Assembly (NCBI GenBank): GCA_024281375.1
Contig: JAJSAD010000053.1
Span: 1-43,559 of the forward strand
Length of the DNA stretch: 43,559 nucleotides
Direction of reading: 5' to 3'
Source: Alphaproteobacteria bacterium
GTDB taxonomy: Bacteria; Pseudomonadota; Alphaproteobacteria; Caedimonadales; UBA9215
Position 1 is the stretch's first letter. Every line of letters begins with the position of its first letter. The notes beneath the pieces were generated by a model. That model saw nothing but the letters and a program-made list of their open reading frames with translations. It had not been told where the DNA came from and did not search any database. The position numbers and the translations under genes are program-made. Below, piece by piece: positions 8,112 through 17,263 of the stretch.

Positions 8112-10343
8112 CTAATCCAACAATTTTTTTAACCAACTCTTACGGCGGCGCGTGGCTTTTGGTTTATCCTCCTCTACCTTGTTAGCAGATTTATCAGCCG
8201 TTGATGATGTTTTCGTGTCTCCCGTGCTAGCCACTTTTTTGGGAGAAATGTTCTCTGAGCTCTCTCTTTTCTTATCATCTTTCTTATCGTCGGGCGATGT
8301 GTTTTTATTCGCCGCTGACTCACTCTTTTGGTCACGATCAGACCCCTTTTGAGAACGACGTCGGGGAGAACGACGTTGAGAAGACTTTTTCCCATCTTCT
8401 TTTTCTGAAGGTGCCTCTGATTTTGACTCGGTTTTTGTGTCTGTTGTCGTCTCCTTCTTATCCGTTCCCTCTTGCTTATTTTGAGGGCGACGGTTACCCC
8501 GGCGACGGTTTTGAGAGCGTCTTTTACTGTTGCCTAATCCTTCTTTTTTAGAGCTCTCGGCGGCTTCTTCTTGTTGGTCAGAACCTTTCTTTTCAGAGCT
8601 TTGAGATCGATTATCACGCCGTTTGTTATCTTTATGATCACGTCGTTTTTCGGGGCGTTCTTCTTCCGTGTCACCACTGCCTGGTTTGCGCTCGATTTGC
8701 ATCATTTTGAAAGTCGGGGCGATCAACGTGTGGTCCCCCTCAATAACAATAGCCATAGTGTGACGGGTCTCAATAGTCGCTAAATGCTCCCGCTTTTCAT
8801 TGAGAATATAAAAGGCAACATCAATAGGCATCGTGGCTTTGATTTTTAAGGAGCGGTTTGCAATGCCTTCTTCTTCCAAGGAGCGTAGCACCAAAAGAGC
8901 CATAGATTCTGTTGAGCGAATATGCCCTGTGGCATGGCAGTGGGGGCAAGGCTGAGAACTTGTTTCTAGCATACTAGGGCGCAATCGTTGGCGCGACAAT
9001 TCCAGCAAACCAAAGGGAGAAATCTTACCCATTTGAACGCGGGCTCGGTCATTTTTAAAAGCCTCCCGGACCTTGCGTTCGACTTGATGAACATGCCGGC
9101 GGTCATCCATATCAATAAAATCAATCACCACAAGGCCAGCCAAATCACGCAAACGAACTTGGCGGGCAATCTCAGTTGCCGCCTCAAGGTTCGTATTGAG
9201 GGCTGTTTCCTCGATGTGGCGTTCTCGGGTGGCTCGGCCCGAGTTGATATCAATGGACACAAGGGCTTCCGTTGGATTGATCACAATGGACCCCCCAGAA
9301 GGCAACATAACCGTTGATTCGTGCATTTTTTCGATTTGTTTTTCGATTTTATGCTCGATAAACAAGGGGATTTTATCGCTTTTATATTGCTGGATATTTT
9401 TAGCATGGCTCGGCAAAAGCTTTTTCATAAAGGCCTTGGCAGATTTATGGCACTCTTCGCCTTCAACCCAAACGGCACTAATATCTTTGGAGTACTGATC
9501 TCGAATCACACGTTTGATGATGCTATCTTCTTGATAAATCAATGCTGGTGCCATGGATTTAAGGGTTAAGTCACGGATTTCACCCCACTGACGCATCAAA
9601 TAGGTCGCATCGCGTTTGATCTCTGTTTTTGTATGACCGCGTCCGGCTGTTCGAATGATCAGCCCCATTTCCTTGGGCGTCTCCAGATATTTTAAGGCTT
9701 CACGCAAGCTTTTGCGTTCTTTAGGGTTAGAAATTTTACGAGAAATCCCTCCCGCTTGAGGAGAGTTCGGCATCAAGACACAATACCGTCCCGCAAGGGA
9801 GAGATAGGTTGTGAGGGCAGCCCCTTTTTGACCCCGTTCTTCCTTGGCTACTTGAATTAAGAGGATTTGATTTTTGTGAATAACTTCTTGAATTTTATAC
9901 ATTTTATGAAGGGCTGGACGGCGATTTCTTGCGTCTTCACGGTGATCATCATCTGAATGATCCACGCTTTCTCCCGCAATGGTGGAAACAATTTCCTCCT
10001 CCTCAGTGTTTTTTTCTTCTTCAATGAGATCCTCATCATTGGTCTCATCACTATCATCAACAAGCCTGGCAGCAAGGGCTTCTCTGTCGGAAACGGGGAT
10101 ACGGAAATAATCAGGATGGATTTCGCTGAAGGCTAAAAAGCCGTGGCGATTGCCTCCATAATCGACGAAGGCTGCTTGTAAGGAAGGCTCCACACGCATG
10201 ACTTTAGCGAGGTAGAGGTTTCCTTTAACCGTTTGTTTATTAAGGCTATCAATATCGTATTCGATGAGACGATTTTTTTCGTCCACAAGGGCAACACGTG
10301 TTTCTTCTTTGTGGGCGGCATCAATGAGTAGTTTTCTAGACAT
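8112..10343 (-). CDS. rne: Ribonuclease E/G
   Basis: This 743-residue endonuclease should cut single-stranded AU-rich RNA and act in mRNA decay and rRNA maturation. The N-terminal S1 region (KGNLYLAKVMRVEPSLQAAF, about 39-58) is split by an acidic insert at about 95-135. The catalytic aspartates are Asp365 (SIDINSG) and Asp408 (VVIDFIDMDD), 43 residues apart as in E. coli RNase E (303 and 346). The zinc-link motif is CPHC at 466-469. The last 170 residues are highly charged, rich in K, R, E, S and D, with no fold apparent, resembling a degradosome scaffold. It ends in RRRKSWLKKLLD. Start: GGAG upstream with 8 to 9 bases spacing. A long leader precedes it. Confidence 0.95.
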   Translation of the reverse strand: MSRKLLIDAAHKEETRVALVDEKNRLIEYDIDSLNKQTVKGNLYLAKVMRVEPSLQAAFVDYGGNRHGFLAFSEIHPDYFRIPVSDREALAARLVDDSDETNDEDLIEEEKNTEEEEIVSTIAGESVDHSDDDHREDARNRRPALHKMYKIQEVIHKNQILLIQVAKEERGQKGAALTTYLSLAGRYCVLMPNSPQAGGISRKISNPKERKSLREALKYLETPKEMGLIIRTAGRGHTKTEIKRDATYLMRQWGEIRDLTLKSMAPALIYQEDSIIKRVIRDQYSKDISAVWVEGEECHKSAKAFMKKLLPSHAKNIQQYKSDKIPLFIEHKIEKQIEKMHESTVMLPSGGSIVINPTEALVSIDINSGRATRERHIEETALNTNLEAATEIARQVRLRDLAGLVVIDFIDMDDRRHVHQVERKVREAFKNDRARVQMGKISPFGLLELSRQRLRPSMLETSSQPCPHCHATGHIRSTESMALLVLRSLEEEGIANRSLKIKATMPIDVAFYILNEKREHLATIETRHTMAIVIEGDHTLIAPTFKMMQIERKPGSGDTEEERPEKRRDHKDNKRRDNRSQSSEKKGSDQQEEAAESSKKEGLGNSKRRSQNRRRGNRRPQNKQEGTDKKETTTDTKTESKSEAPSEKEDGKKSSQRRSPRRRSQKGSDRDQKSESAANKNTSPDDKKDDKKRESSENISPKKVASTGDTKTSSTADKSANKVEEDKPKATRRRKSWLKKLLD

Positions 10344-10906
10344 ATTTATAACTCCAGTTACGGCAAGCCTTGTGTCAAGGCATTACCTTATTATTTGGAG
10401 CTATTAGAGGATTAAGGACATAAAGGTTTATAAAAGAGTCTCAAAATAGAGGAGCCCTATTGGGCTGTACCATGGGTTGAATCGACTCTTTTAGATGCGT
10501 AGAACAAGGGGAAGTTTGCAGCAAAGGAGCGCAAAACTTATTTTCTTGTCTTTGAGTTAGTCTTGTCAGACGCATTATAAAAACCTTAATTTATTCCTAT
10601 TTTTGTCGATCATTGACAAAATAGGGGCTTAATCTTAATAGCTCTGCTCGTTATATATGGGGCTGAAAATTTGCAGGGCATAAAATCAAGAGGCCTGCGA
10701 AGGAGCTGTCCATATTATCGAGCGGTTCAACATTCATGTGACAAAGTCAGTTCTTAATTACTGTGTCTTTTAGGTCACACGCAATAAAAATATTACAATT
10801 TTATACTAGACTGTTTTACTAGGGATCACAACCCTTAAATATTTCTTCTGATTTGGGTTCCATGAGTTTCTTGCGGCTTTTTTAAAGCTCGGCTATACTG
10901 TTTGTA
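10344..10906. other. Long gap between rne and amiC, with possible RNA hairpins
   Basis: About 560 bases with no credible gene. It includes AGCCC-TATT-GGGCT (10453-10466), and AAGTTTGC (10512-10519) pairing with GCAAAACTT (10531-10539) with one bulge. If rne is transcribed from upstream, these would lie in a long leader, as in E. coli where the rne leader mediates autoregulation. TTGACA at 10613-10618 with a weak TAATAG 17 bases later could be a plus-strand promoter. I found no tRNA, tmRNA or 6S-like features. Confidence 0.4.
10871..10899 (+). promoter_or_regulatory. Promoter of amiC-mrcA
   Basis: TTGCGG (10871-10876), 17 bases, TATACT (10894-10899). The expected start of transcription is about 10906, which decides the choice of amiC start codon. 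Confidence 0.65.
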
Positions 10907-10936
10907 ATGAGTGACCTCAATCTTTTTTTGGCAAAT

Positions 10937-12121
10937 ATGTATCGTCAGTTACGCTTTTTAGTGTTTTGTTTTTTATGTATTTTCTTTTGGTGTGATCCAG
11001 CGCAAGCGCTGTCATTGCGAGAGGGAAAGCATGAAGGATTTACACGCTTTGTGTTGGATATTCCTAGGGGAGGGACCCTTGTTTCTAAGGAACAGAAGCC
11101 TTCTTTAAAGACTCTTACTCTTATTTTACAAGGAAAAATTTGTGCTGATTTAAGGGCGCATCCTAAGGTGAATTCCAAGGTTATTAGGTCTTGGCGTGTT
11201 GAGGGTCGACCTCAACGTCAATGTCGGGTTCGGTTTTTTTTGCACAAGGATTTGAGGTTAAAACGGGCGTTTATTTTGGCAAATCCCTCGCGTTTGGTGG
11301 TTGATTTATCAGAAAAACAATTACAATTGTTGAAAAAACAGAGCCCTCAAGTTATGACAATTTCTGTTGAGCCTTGGCAAGCTGAGCCTCCAATAAAACC
11401 AACAACTTATTTGTTTCATCCTTTTTTGCTTGAAAAACCCTTTCGTCCCACCATTGTTATTGATGCGGGGCATGGGGGGCATGATCCTGGGTCCATTAGT
11501 TGCCAGGGGCATTATGAAAAAACAGTGACCTTAAAGGCCTCTCAGGTGATTGCCGCAGAGCTTAAAAAGGCGGGGCGGTATCATGTGGTCCTTACCCGAC
11601 ATCGGGATGTGTTTGTACCCAAACGTCAGCGTTTTGCTATTGCTCGGGAGGCACGAGCTGATTTTTTGATTTCGATTCATGCGGATAATCACCCGTCCAA
11701 AAAGCTGCGGGGTCTAACGATTTATACCTTGTCTGCAAAGGCTTCTGATAAGGAAGCGGCTCGTCTTTCCAAGCAAGAAAACAAGTCAGAATTTCTGGAA
11801 GATCTCGATTTTACAGCGAATACAACCCGAGATGTTTCCAACGTTTTGATTGATATTGCCCAGCGTTCTTCTAAGAATACAGCCCTGATGTTAGCAAAGA
11901 ATTTCCATGGGTGTTTATCTGAAAAGAAAGTGGGAAAGATTATGACGCTCCGGTCGGCGGATTTGGCTGTTTTAAAAGCCCCTGATACACCCTCGATTCT
12001 TGTGGAGCTGGGGTATCTTTCCAATGTAAAAGATGAGAAACTGGTAAGGTCTGTCTCCTATCAAAAGAAACTTGCACAATCTCTTATAAACGCGTTAGAT
12101 AGGTACTTCAAGAAAGTTTAA
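10937..12121 (+). CDS. amiC: Periplasmic N-acetylmuramoyl-L-alanine amidase
   Basis: The protein cleaves the bond between MurNAc and L-Ala to separate daughter-cell walls. I start it at ATG 10937, giving 394 residues, because the promoter puts the mRNA start near 10906: the ATG at 10907 would be leaderless, and MYRQLRFLVFCFLCIFFW makes a better signal peptide. An AMIN-like domain (about 25-120) precedes an Amidase_3 domain: TIVIDAGHGGHDPGS with the first zinc His, YEKTVTLK with the zinc Glu, SIHADNH with the second His, and the catalytic LVELGYLSN near the end. All are intact. mrcA follows after 12 bases, probably as one operon. Confidence 0.93.
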   Translation: MYRQLRFLVFCFLCIFFWCDPAQALSLREGKHEGFTRFVLDIPRGGTLVSKEQKPSLKTLTLILQGKICADLRAHPKVNSKVIRSWRVEGRPQRQCRVRFFLHKDLRLKRAFILANPSRLVVDLSEKQLQLLKKQSPQVMTISVEPWQAEPPIKPTTYLFHPFLLEKPFRPTIVIDAGHGGHDPGSISCQGHYEKTVTLKASQVIAAELKKAGRYHVVLTRHRDVFVPKRQRFAIAREARADFLISIHADNHPSKKLRGLTIYTLSAKASDKEAARLSKQENKSEFLEDLDFTANTTRDVSNVLIDIAQRSSKNTALMLAKNFHGCLSEKKVGKIMTLRSADLAVLKAPDTPSILVELGYLSNVKDEKLVRSVSYQKKLAQSLINALDRYFKKV

Positions 12122-12133
12122 AGGAAAAATACG

Positions 12134-14812
12134 TTGGGTCGTTTTATCTCTTGGATCGTGAGTTTAACCTTTGCCGGTCTTTTGCTGGGTGTTCTTTTTG
12201 CCGCGGGTATCTTTTATTATTATGGCGCAGGGTTGCCTGATTATAAAACCCTTGAATCCTATGAGCCTCCTATTGTCTCTAGGCTCTATTCGAGTGACGG
12301 TAAAGTGTTTGCGGAATATGCCCATGAAAAACGTATTTATGTGCCCTTGGATGTTGTGCCCCAACATGTGCGAAATGCCTTTTTATCCGCAGAGGATAAG
12401 AACTTTTACTATCATTTTGGCATTGATATCCCTAGTATTTTTGCAGCAGCATTGACCAATGTTAAGCGCCTTGGGTCTTCGAAACGTCCCGTTGGCGCCT
12501 CAACAATTACCCAACAAGTCGCTAAAAATTTCTTGCTTACGGATATCTCTCATATGGTCTCTTTAGAGCGTAAAATTAAAGAAGCGATTCTGTCCCTTCG
12601 TATTGAAAAGGCCTACACAAAAGACTATATTTTCGAGCTTTATTTGAATGAGGTTTATCTGGGGAGTCGCTCTTATGGTATTGCTTCAGCAGCGCTGAAT
12701 TACTTTAATAAAAGCCTTCAAGAATTGACCATTGCGGAGGCTGCTTTTTTTGCAGCCCTGCCAAAAGCCCCGAGTCGTTATCACCCAAAACGAAATCCAA
12801 AGCTGACTTATGGAAGGCGGAACTGGGTTATCAATCGTATGTTAGATGATGGTGTTATTACCGCTCAAGAAGCTCGGGATGCCAAGGCCGAGAAAATTGT
12901 GCTGCGCAAACGGAACCTCTCGGAGGCCGTTAAGGGGAATTACTTTTCCGAGGAAGTCCGTCGGGAATTGATTCGTACCTTTGGTGAGAAATCCGTTTAT
13001 CAAGAAGGGTATGTCGTGCGGACAACCCTCGACCCTCGGTTGCAAAAGATTGCTGAAGATACCCTGAAGGATGGCCTGGTAACCTATGATCGTAACCATG
13101 GGTGGCGCGGGTCTGTGAGGCACTTATCTCTTAAGGACTCGGACTTTGTGGGAGAGGGAGAGACCGCTCCTTGGGTGAAGCCTCTTGCGGGTGTTGTGCG
13201 TCCTGCAGGATTGGGCGACTGGCATATGGCCCTTGTGTTGGAAGTACAAAAAGAGGCTGTGAAAATTGGTTTTTCTGAGGGGAGTATAGGGTATATTACC
13301 TTGTCAGAGTTTAAATGGGCGCGACGTTGGATTAGTGATATAGCGCGGGGCCCTATTATTCGTCATCCAAAACAAGTGGTTCAGGTCGGAGATGTTATTT
13401 TAACGGATGTTCTTTATGAAGAGCCCAAGAAAGACAAGAAGACAAAAGACAAAGAAGAAGACAAAGAAGAAGATAAAGAGACGAAAATTCTCGCTTTATA
13501 TAATGGGAAACAGGCTTTTAAACTGTGCCAAATCCCGGCTGTTTCGGGGGCTATTGTTGCTATGGATCCCCTGACAGGGCGCGTACTTGCCATGCAAGGG
13601 GGCTATGATTTTGAAATTAGTCAGTTTAACAGAGCTACACAAGCCATGCGTCAAACGGGATCGGCCTTTAAGCCGTTTTCCTATATTGCGGCTTTTGAAA
13701 AAGGCTTAACCCCCTCAACGGTTTTAGAGGATTCTCCCCTTGCCATTGATATTGGGTATGACCTTGGGATTTGGCGCCATAAAAACTGGGACGAGAAATT
13801 CAAAGGTCCTATCACGTTGCGCCGGAGCTTTGAGCTCTCTCGGAATGTGGCTGCCATTCGAATGGTCCACGAACTGGTGGGCATGAAAAATGTGGTAGAT
13901 GTGGCAAGGCGCTTTAATGTGGACCGAGATATGCCTGTGCAATTATCGGGTGTTTTAGGCGCTAGTGAGACAACAGTTCTGAGGCTAACAGCGGCTTATG
14001 TGATGATTGCCAATGGAGGTAAGCTGGTTTCGCCATCCTTTTTTGACCATGTACAAGACCGTCGCGGGAAAACGATTTTGGTGAATAGTTATAACTTGTG
14101 TCAAGGATGCGAGGCCCACAATCCCAATGAACTTCCTGTATTGCGGGATTTGAGGCCTCAGGTAACAGACCCTATTTCAGCCTACCAAATGACCAGCATT
14201 TTACGGGGAGCTGTTGAGCGCGGATTAGGGAAGATTATGAAGTCACTCTCCCAACAAATTGTTGTTAAATCAGGAACAACCAATGATTACCGAGATGCGT
14301 GGATGATGGGGTATTCTCCCACCCTTGCGTTGGGGGTTTATGTGGGGTTTGACACCCCGCGCACCTTGGGTAAAAAGCACTATGGAACAAAGGTCGCTGG
14401 CCCTATTTTTAAGGCCTTCATGATGCGCGCCCTTAAAGGAAAACCTGTGATTCCGTTCACAATCCCAAAGGGTATTAAGATGGTTCGTGTCAATGCCTTT
14501 ACGGGAGGAAAAGCTAGTGGTGGTGATCCTAATGCGATCTATGAAGCCTTTAGACCTGGGACGGAAGTCACCGAGTCTTATAACCTTCCCCATTGGGATG
14601 GGGAACATGAAGAAGCCGGTGAAGATGCCGGGGACTTTAATGGAGAAGCCGGTTATCCGCCAAGTCCTTTTGGTCCTCGGGCTTATTATCCTTCAGGCGG
14701 CCCTCAAATGGCGCCTCAGGGGCCCTCTCAGTCAACACCACGGGGATATATCCCCGCTCCGAGTGCTGCACCCCCCAAGGGGGATGTCTCTGGTACAGGT
14801 GGCTTGTATTAA
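12134..14812 (+). CDS. mrcA: Penicillin-binding protein 1A (bifunctional glycosyltransferase/transpeptidase)
   Basis: This 892-residue protein polymerises glycan strands and cross-links them. It starts at TTG 12134, with AAGGA 8 bases upstream. A membrane anchor covers about 8-30. The GT51 domain has EDKNFYYHFG (Glu87) and GASTITQQVAKNFLL (121-135). The transpeptidase domain has the catalytic Ser510 in SAFKPF, SRN at 569-571 and KSGT at 712-715. A region between the two, near residues 335-425, should be the OB-like domain, followed by a strongly charged K/D/E insert (about 433-455). The tail from about 830 is rich in P, G, Y and S. Length fits alphaproteobacterial PBP1A. It is downstream of amiC. 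Confidence 0.95.
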   Translation: MGRFISWIVSLTFAGLLLGVLFAAGIFYYYGAGLPDYKTLESYEPPIVSRLYSSDGKVFAEYAHEKRIYVPLDVVPQHVRNAFLSAEDKNFYYHFGIDIPSIFAAALTNVKRLGSSKRPVGASTITQQVAKNFLLTDISHMVSLERKIKEAILSLRIEKAYTKDYIFELYLNEVYLGSRSYGIASAALNYFNKSLQELTIAEAAFFAALPKAPSRYHPKRNPKLTYGRRNWVINRMLDDGVITAQEARDAKAEKIVLRKRNLSEAVKGNYFSEEVRRELIRTFGEKSVYQEGYVVRTTLDPRLQKIAEDTLKDGLVTYDRNHGWRGSVRHLSLKDSDFVGEGETAPWVKPLAGVVRPAGLGDWHMALVLEVQKEAVKIGFSEGSIGYITLSEFKWARRWISDIARGPIIRHPKQVVQVGDVILTDVLYEEPKKDKKTKDKEEDKEEDKETKILALYNGKQAFKLCQIPAVSGAIVAMDPLTGRVLAMQGGYDFEISQFNRATQAMRQTGSAFKPFSYIAAFEKGLTPSTVLEDSPLAIDIGYDLGIWRHKNWDEKFKGPITLRRSFELSRNVAAIRMVHELVGMKNVVDVARRFNVDRDMPVQLSGVLGASETTVLRLTAAYVMIANGGKLVSPSFFDHVQDRRGKTILVNSYNLCQGCEAHNPNELPVLRDLRPQVTDPISAYQMTSILRGAVERGLGKIMKSLSQQIVVKSGTTNDYRDAWMMGYSPTLALGVYVGFDTPRTLGKKHYGTKVAGPIFKAFMMRALKGKPVIPFTIPKGIKMVRVNAFTGGKASGGDPNAIYEAFRPGTEVTESYNLPHWDGEHEEAGEDAGDFNGEAGYPPSPFGPRAYYPSGGPQMAPQGPSQSTPRGYIPAPSAAPPKGDVSGTGGLY

Positions 14813-14822
14813 ACGCCTTGTT

Positions 14823-15647
14823 TTAAGAAGGGAGCTTAATACCTGTAAATTGTGAGTGTACATTCCGAAATTGGACTGTATTATAAGGTTTACGAGCATC
14901 ACAGTGGAACTGATGAGCTATGGTGTGTTTCATATAAGAAACCAACCTTGGGCCGACATGTGGTGTGTCTTCAAACTCTTTTACATTAAAGAAATTTTCA
15001 TGAAAAAGGCACGTGCTTTTCATCTTGAGTCGACTGTTAATTTGGAGAGAGGCCCTATCAAAGGGACACTCACCAGGGGCAGGATCGGCTTTTGGTTCCA
15101 TGAACAGATTTGCCTTTATTTGGGCGCGATCTGATATATCAAAGTGCTCTACGATTTTATTTTTGAGGTGTCTTAGCTCTTCTTTTTCTGAACGTCCTTC
15201 ATGGTAGGCTGGAATACCTTTTGGCCAATTTTCTCCTATATTCCGTTCAGGGGCTGTTATCACCGTAAAAAGTTGTCCTCTGATGTGATAGGGATCTTCA
15301 ATTTTAAGGTTCTTTTTTGCAATTGCAAATAAGTGTTTCAGGGAGTTGTTGTAATATTTGTGAAAAACAACAGTGACACCGAGCTTATCATTGCGAAGAG
15401 CTATGAGGATATTAGGACTTAAAGAACCAAGGCATGCAGTCAGAGGAGAATCATCTTTTAAAACCACATAATGCCCTTCAAAAAGACGTCTGATCGTATC
15501 ACGATCCTCTGGAAGAGAGTGATAGGCAAAAGGATAAAATTTATCTGAGTGGCAGGTGCCCTCTTCAAAAGAGGAGGCATAAGGTTTTGTTAAAGTTGAT
15601 AAAAAAAGAATAAGCAAGAAGGTGTTTTTTATAAGTATATTCATCAT
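14823..15647 (-). CDS. Secreted protein, unknown function
   Basis: This 274-residue protein starts MMNILIKNTFLLILFLSTL, a Sec signal peptide ending near PYASS. Mature cysteines (ten or fewer, for example in EGTCHSDKF, LTACLGS, PGECPFD, STCLFHE and HQFHCDARK) could form disulfides outside the cytoplasm. A central region (VVLKDDSPLTACLGSLSPNI, then ALRNDKLGVTVVFHKYYNNSL) resembles a small alpha/beta fold, and its order is reminiscent of CheD-type deamidases, which I note only as a lead: the usual CheD active site is a Cys followed by a His and a Thr. It converges on mrcA and has its own promoter upstream. Confidence 0.72.
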   Translation of the reverse strand: MMNILIKNTFLLILFLSTLTKPYASSFEEGTCHSDKFYPFAYHSLPEDRDTIRRLFEGHYVVLKDDSPLTACLGSLSPNILIALRNDKLGVTVVFHKYYNNSLKHLFAIAKKNLKIEDPYHIRGQLFTVITAPERNIGENWPKGIPAYHEGRSEKEELRHLKNKIVEHFDISDRAQIKANLFMEPKADPAPGECPFDRASLQINSRLKMKSTCLFHENFFNVKEFEDTPHVGPRLVSYMKHTIAHQFHCDARKPYNTVQFRNVHSQFTGIKLPS

Positions 15648-15681
15648 AGTCCATAATGTTTGTGTTTCATTTGAAAGCTAA

Positions 15682-15710
15682 CATTTATATTATTTCGAAT
15701 AATTTGTCAA
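15682..15710 (-). promoter_or_regulatory. Promoter of the secreted protein gene
   Basis: On the minus strand, TTGACA (15710-15705), 17 bases and TAAATG (15687-15682). A TATAAA overlaps two bases upstream with a 15-base spacer. It lies back to back with the ftsB start region. Confidence 0.55.
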
Positions 15711-15744
15711 ATTTCTTTTAAAAAGTCTCTTAAAATACGCTACA

Positions 15745-16071
15745 ATGGGCCTTATGATAGTAAGAGATTTACGACGTCGTTCAAAACGCTATATGGTGCA
15801 AAGCATCATCTTGTGTCTTGCGCTGTACTTTCTCTATCACCTGATTCAAGGAGGCAGAGGTATCATGACCCTACGGTCTCTTGAGGCCTCTTTAGAAGAG
15901 TCCACAGCAGAGCTTGACTGTTTAAAACAAGAACATGACAAGATTGCTCACCGGGTTGATCTCATGAAACCGGGCTCTGTTTGTCCTGATTTGTTGGAAG
16001 AACAGGCCAAAAATATCTTAGGATATGCTCATGCTAACGAAAAAATCGTCCTGAACGAGACGACCCCTTAG
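15745..16071 (+). CDS. ftsB: FtsB/DivIC-like septum formation protein
   Basis: This protein of up to 108 residues should be a small bitopic membrane protein of the division complex, partnering FtsL and FtsQ. A basic N-terminus (DLRRRSKRY) precedes a membrane helix (about 19-34), then a coiled coil (LRSLEASLEESTAELDCLKQ) and the conserved tail DLLEEQAKNILGYAHANE, close to the alphaproteobacterial consensus. The start is unsure: a possible -10 box TACAAT (15741-15746) overlaps the first ATG, so ATG 15754 or 15793 may be used instead. A weak hairpin (AGGT/ACCT plus T-run at about 16070-16090) lies after the stop. Confidence 0.85.
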   Translation: MGLMIVRDLRRRSKRYMVQSIILCLALYFLYHLIQGGRGIMTLRSLEASLEESTAELDCLKQEHDKIAHRVDLMKPGSVCPDLLEEQAKNILGYAHANEKIVLNETTP

Positions 16072-16184
16072 GTCTAAAAATACCTTTTTCAATAAAAAAC
16101 CGCAGTTTTACTTGATTTTTACACCTATTTTTATTTAAAATTTTAGGCAATGTCGCTTTTTTCTTAAAAAATACAATACCTGCA

Positions 16185-16238
16185 TTGACCAGCAATCCCT
16201 TATTGCGTAAGGTTTCAACTGAGGTAGCGCTTGCGCTA
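16185..16238 (+). promoter_or_regulatory. HU gene promoter with a perfect hairpin in its leader
   Basis: TTGACC (16185-16190), 17 bases and TAAGGT (16208-16213). Just past the expected start of transcription, TAGCGC-TT-GCGCTA (16225-16238) is a perfect inverted repeat. It could be an operator or an RNA hairpin at the 5' end that protects the mRNA. Confidence 0.55.
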
Positions 16239-16269
16239 AGTTTTAACATATCAATAGTGGAGTATTCCG

Positions 16270-16545
16270 ATGAATAAAAATGATCTTGTCAACAAAGTTG
16301 CTGACACGGCAAACCTCTCAAAAGTAGATGCAGCCAAAGCTGTAGAGGCTGTTTTTGAGTCTATCTCTGGTGCCCTTCAAAACAAAGACGATGTACGCCT
16401 TGTTGGTTTTGGGACGTTCTGTGTTGCAGAACGCAAAGCAACGGAAGGCCGCAATCCGCGCACCGGTGAGAAAATTCAAATTGCGGCTAAAAGTGTTCCA
16501 AAATTCAAGCCCGGTAAAGACCTAAAAGAAAGCGTTGCAGCTTAG
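16270..16545 (+). CDS. hup: HU-family nucleoid DNA-binding protein
   Basis: A 91-residue histone-like protein that bends and compacts DNA. It begins MNKNDLVNKVADTANLSKVDA, the usual helical dimerisation part, followed by VRLVGFGTFCVAERKA and the beta-arm signature GRNPRTGEKIQIAAK, then the tail VPKFKPGKDLKE. Length and all signature positions are normal. GGAG lies 8 bases upstream of the ATG. It has its own promoter. A long imperfect hairpin downstream (16563-16615, pairing CCCTTTTCTCC with GGGGAGAGGG by several G-U pairs) may terminate it. Confidence 0.95.
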   Translation: MNKNDLVNKVADTANLSKVDAAKAVEAVFESISGALQNKDDVRLVGFGTFCVAERKATEGRNPRTGEKIQIAAKSVPKFKPGKDLKESVAA

Positions 16546-16636
16546 TTTCTGTTTCTTTTGCTCTTCCCTTTTCTCCTCATTTAAGATGTTTTGCACCTTT
16601 TGAGGGGAGAGGGTATTTTATATAAAAAAAGGTACT

Positions 16637-17137
16637 ATGATTATGAAGAAAAAATATACTAAATTTATTGTCACAGCTGTGTTCATAACAGCTATCAGTA
16701 ATCCCTCTTTGGCTTCCACAATACCAGATGAGGACCTCTCTTTTGAAAGTCCTATGGTTTCTCAATTTATTCAACCTAAAACGATTTTGACTTATAAAAA
16801 TCATATTTTACAATACATTCGGGAAGTCCCAGAGGGCAAGCGGAAATTAGTTACTGATTCTGTAAAATATTGTGAGGGTCAATATGGGAAAGATGAAAAA
16901 TATGGGATGGATCCTTATAGACTGTTAGATCTTTTTAGGTTGTTTACGATTTTTCCTGAGGATGATCTGACTCCTGATAATGCTTATAAAATTTCTCAAA
17001 TCTTTAGGAACGATGACACTCCCTATAACAGAAACGAGACTATAAAGATACTCAAGGGTGTTGACAAAGAAAAGAGATTGGATGTTGCAACTTTAGTGCA
17101 ATCCGGTGCTTTACTAGGAGGCCCCTTTAGGTCTTAA
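16637..17137 (+). CDS. Small secreted protein, unknown function
   Basis: About 166 residues starting MIMKKKYTKFIVTAVFITAI and cut after SLAS, a clear signal peptide; the ATG at 16643 is an equally good start. The mature part is about 140 residues, helical and charged, with DLFRLFTIFPEDDLT in the middle. Two cysteine-poor halves show no known motif. Its general layout (short signal peptide, helical acidic body) is like that of other orphan exported proteins in this window, but I see no sequence repeat shared with them. A perfect terminator follows 3 bases after the stop codon, so it ends its transcript. Confidence 0.72.
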   Translation: MIMKKKYTKFIVTAVFITAISNPSLASTIPDEDLSFESPMVSQFIQPKTILTYKNHILQYIREVPEGKRKLVTDSVKYCEGQYGKDEKYGMDPYRLLDLFRLFTIFPEDDLTPDNAYKISQIFRNDDTPYNRNETIKILKGVDKEKRLDVATLVQSGALLGGPFRS

Positions 17138-17139
17138 AG

Positions 17140-17166
17140 AAAAACCCTCACTTAATGAGGGTTTTT
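17140..17166 (+). terminator. Strong intrinsic terminator
   Basis: AAAAACCCTCA (17140-17150), loop CTTAA, TGAGGGTTTTT (17156-17166): an 11-base perfect stem with a T-run. Confidence 0.9.
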
Positions 17167-17263
17167 CCAAAAGGGGACTATGTGTATGAAAACTTAAAAC
17201 TGAGAAACAATCTTAAGTTAGAAGATATATAGTCCTCTAAAGGGTCATCGTCAAGTCCTTTTC

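Noticed and set aside
10640-10760. tmRNA or SRP RNA in the rne-amiC gap (GGGGCTGAAA start)
   Set aside because: Only the first few bases resemble tmRNA; no acceptor stem, tag frame or SRP core motif can be built.
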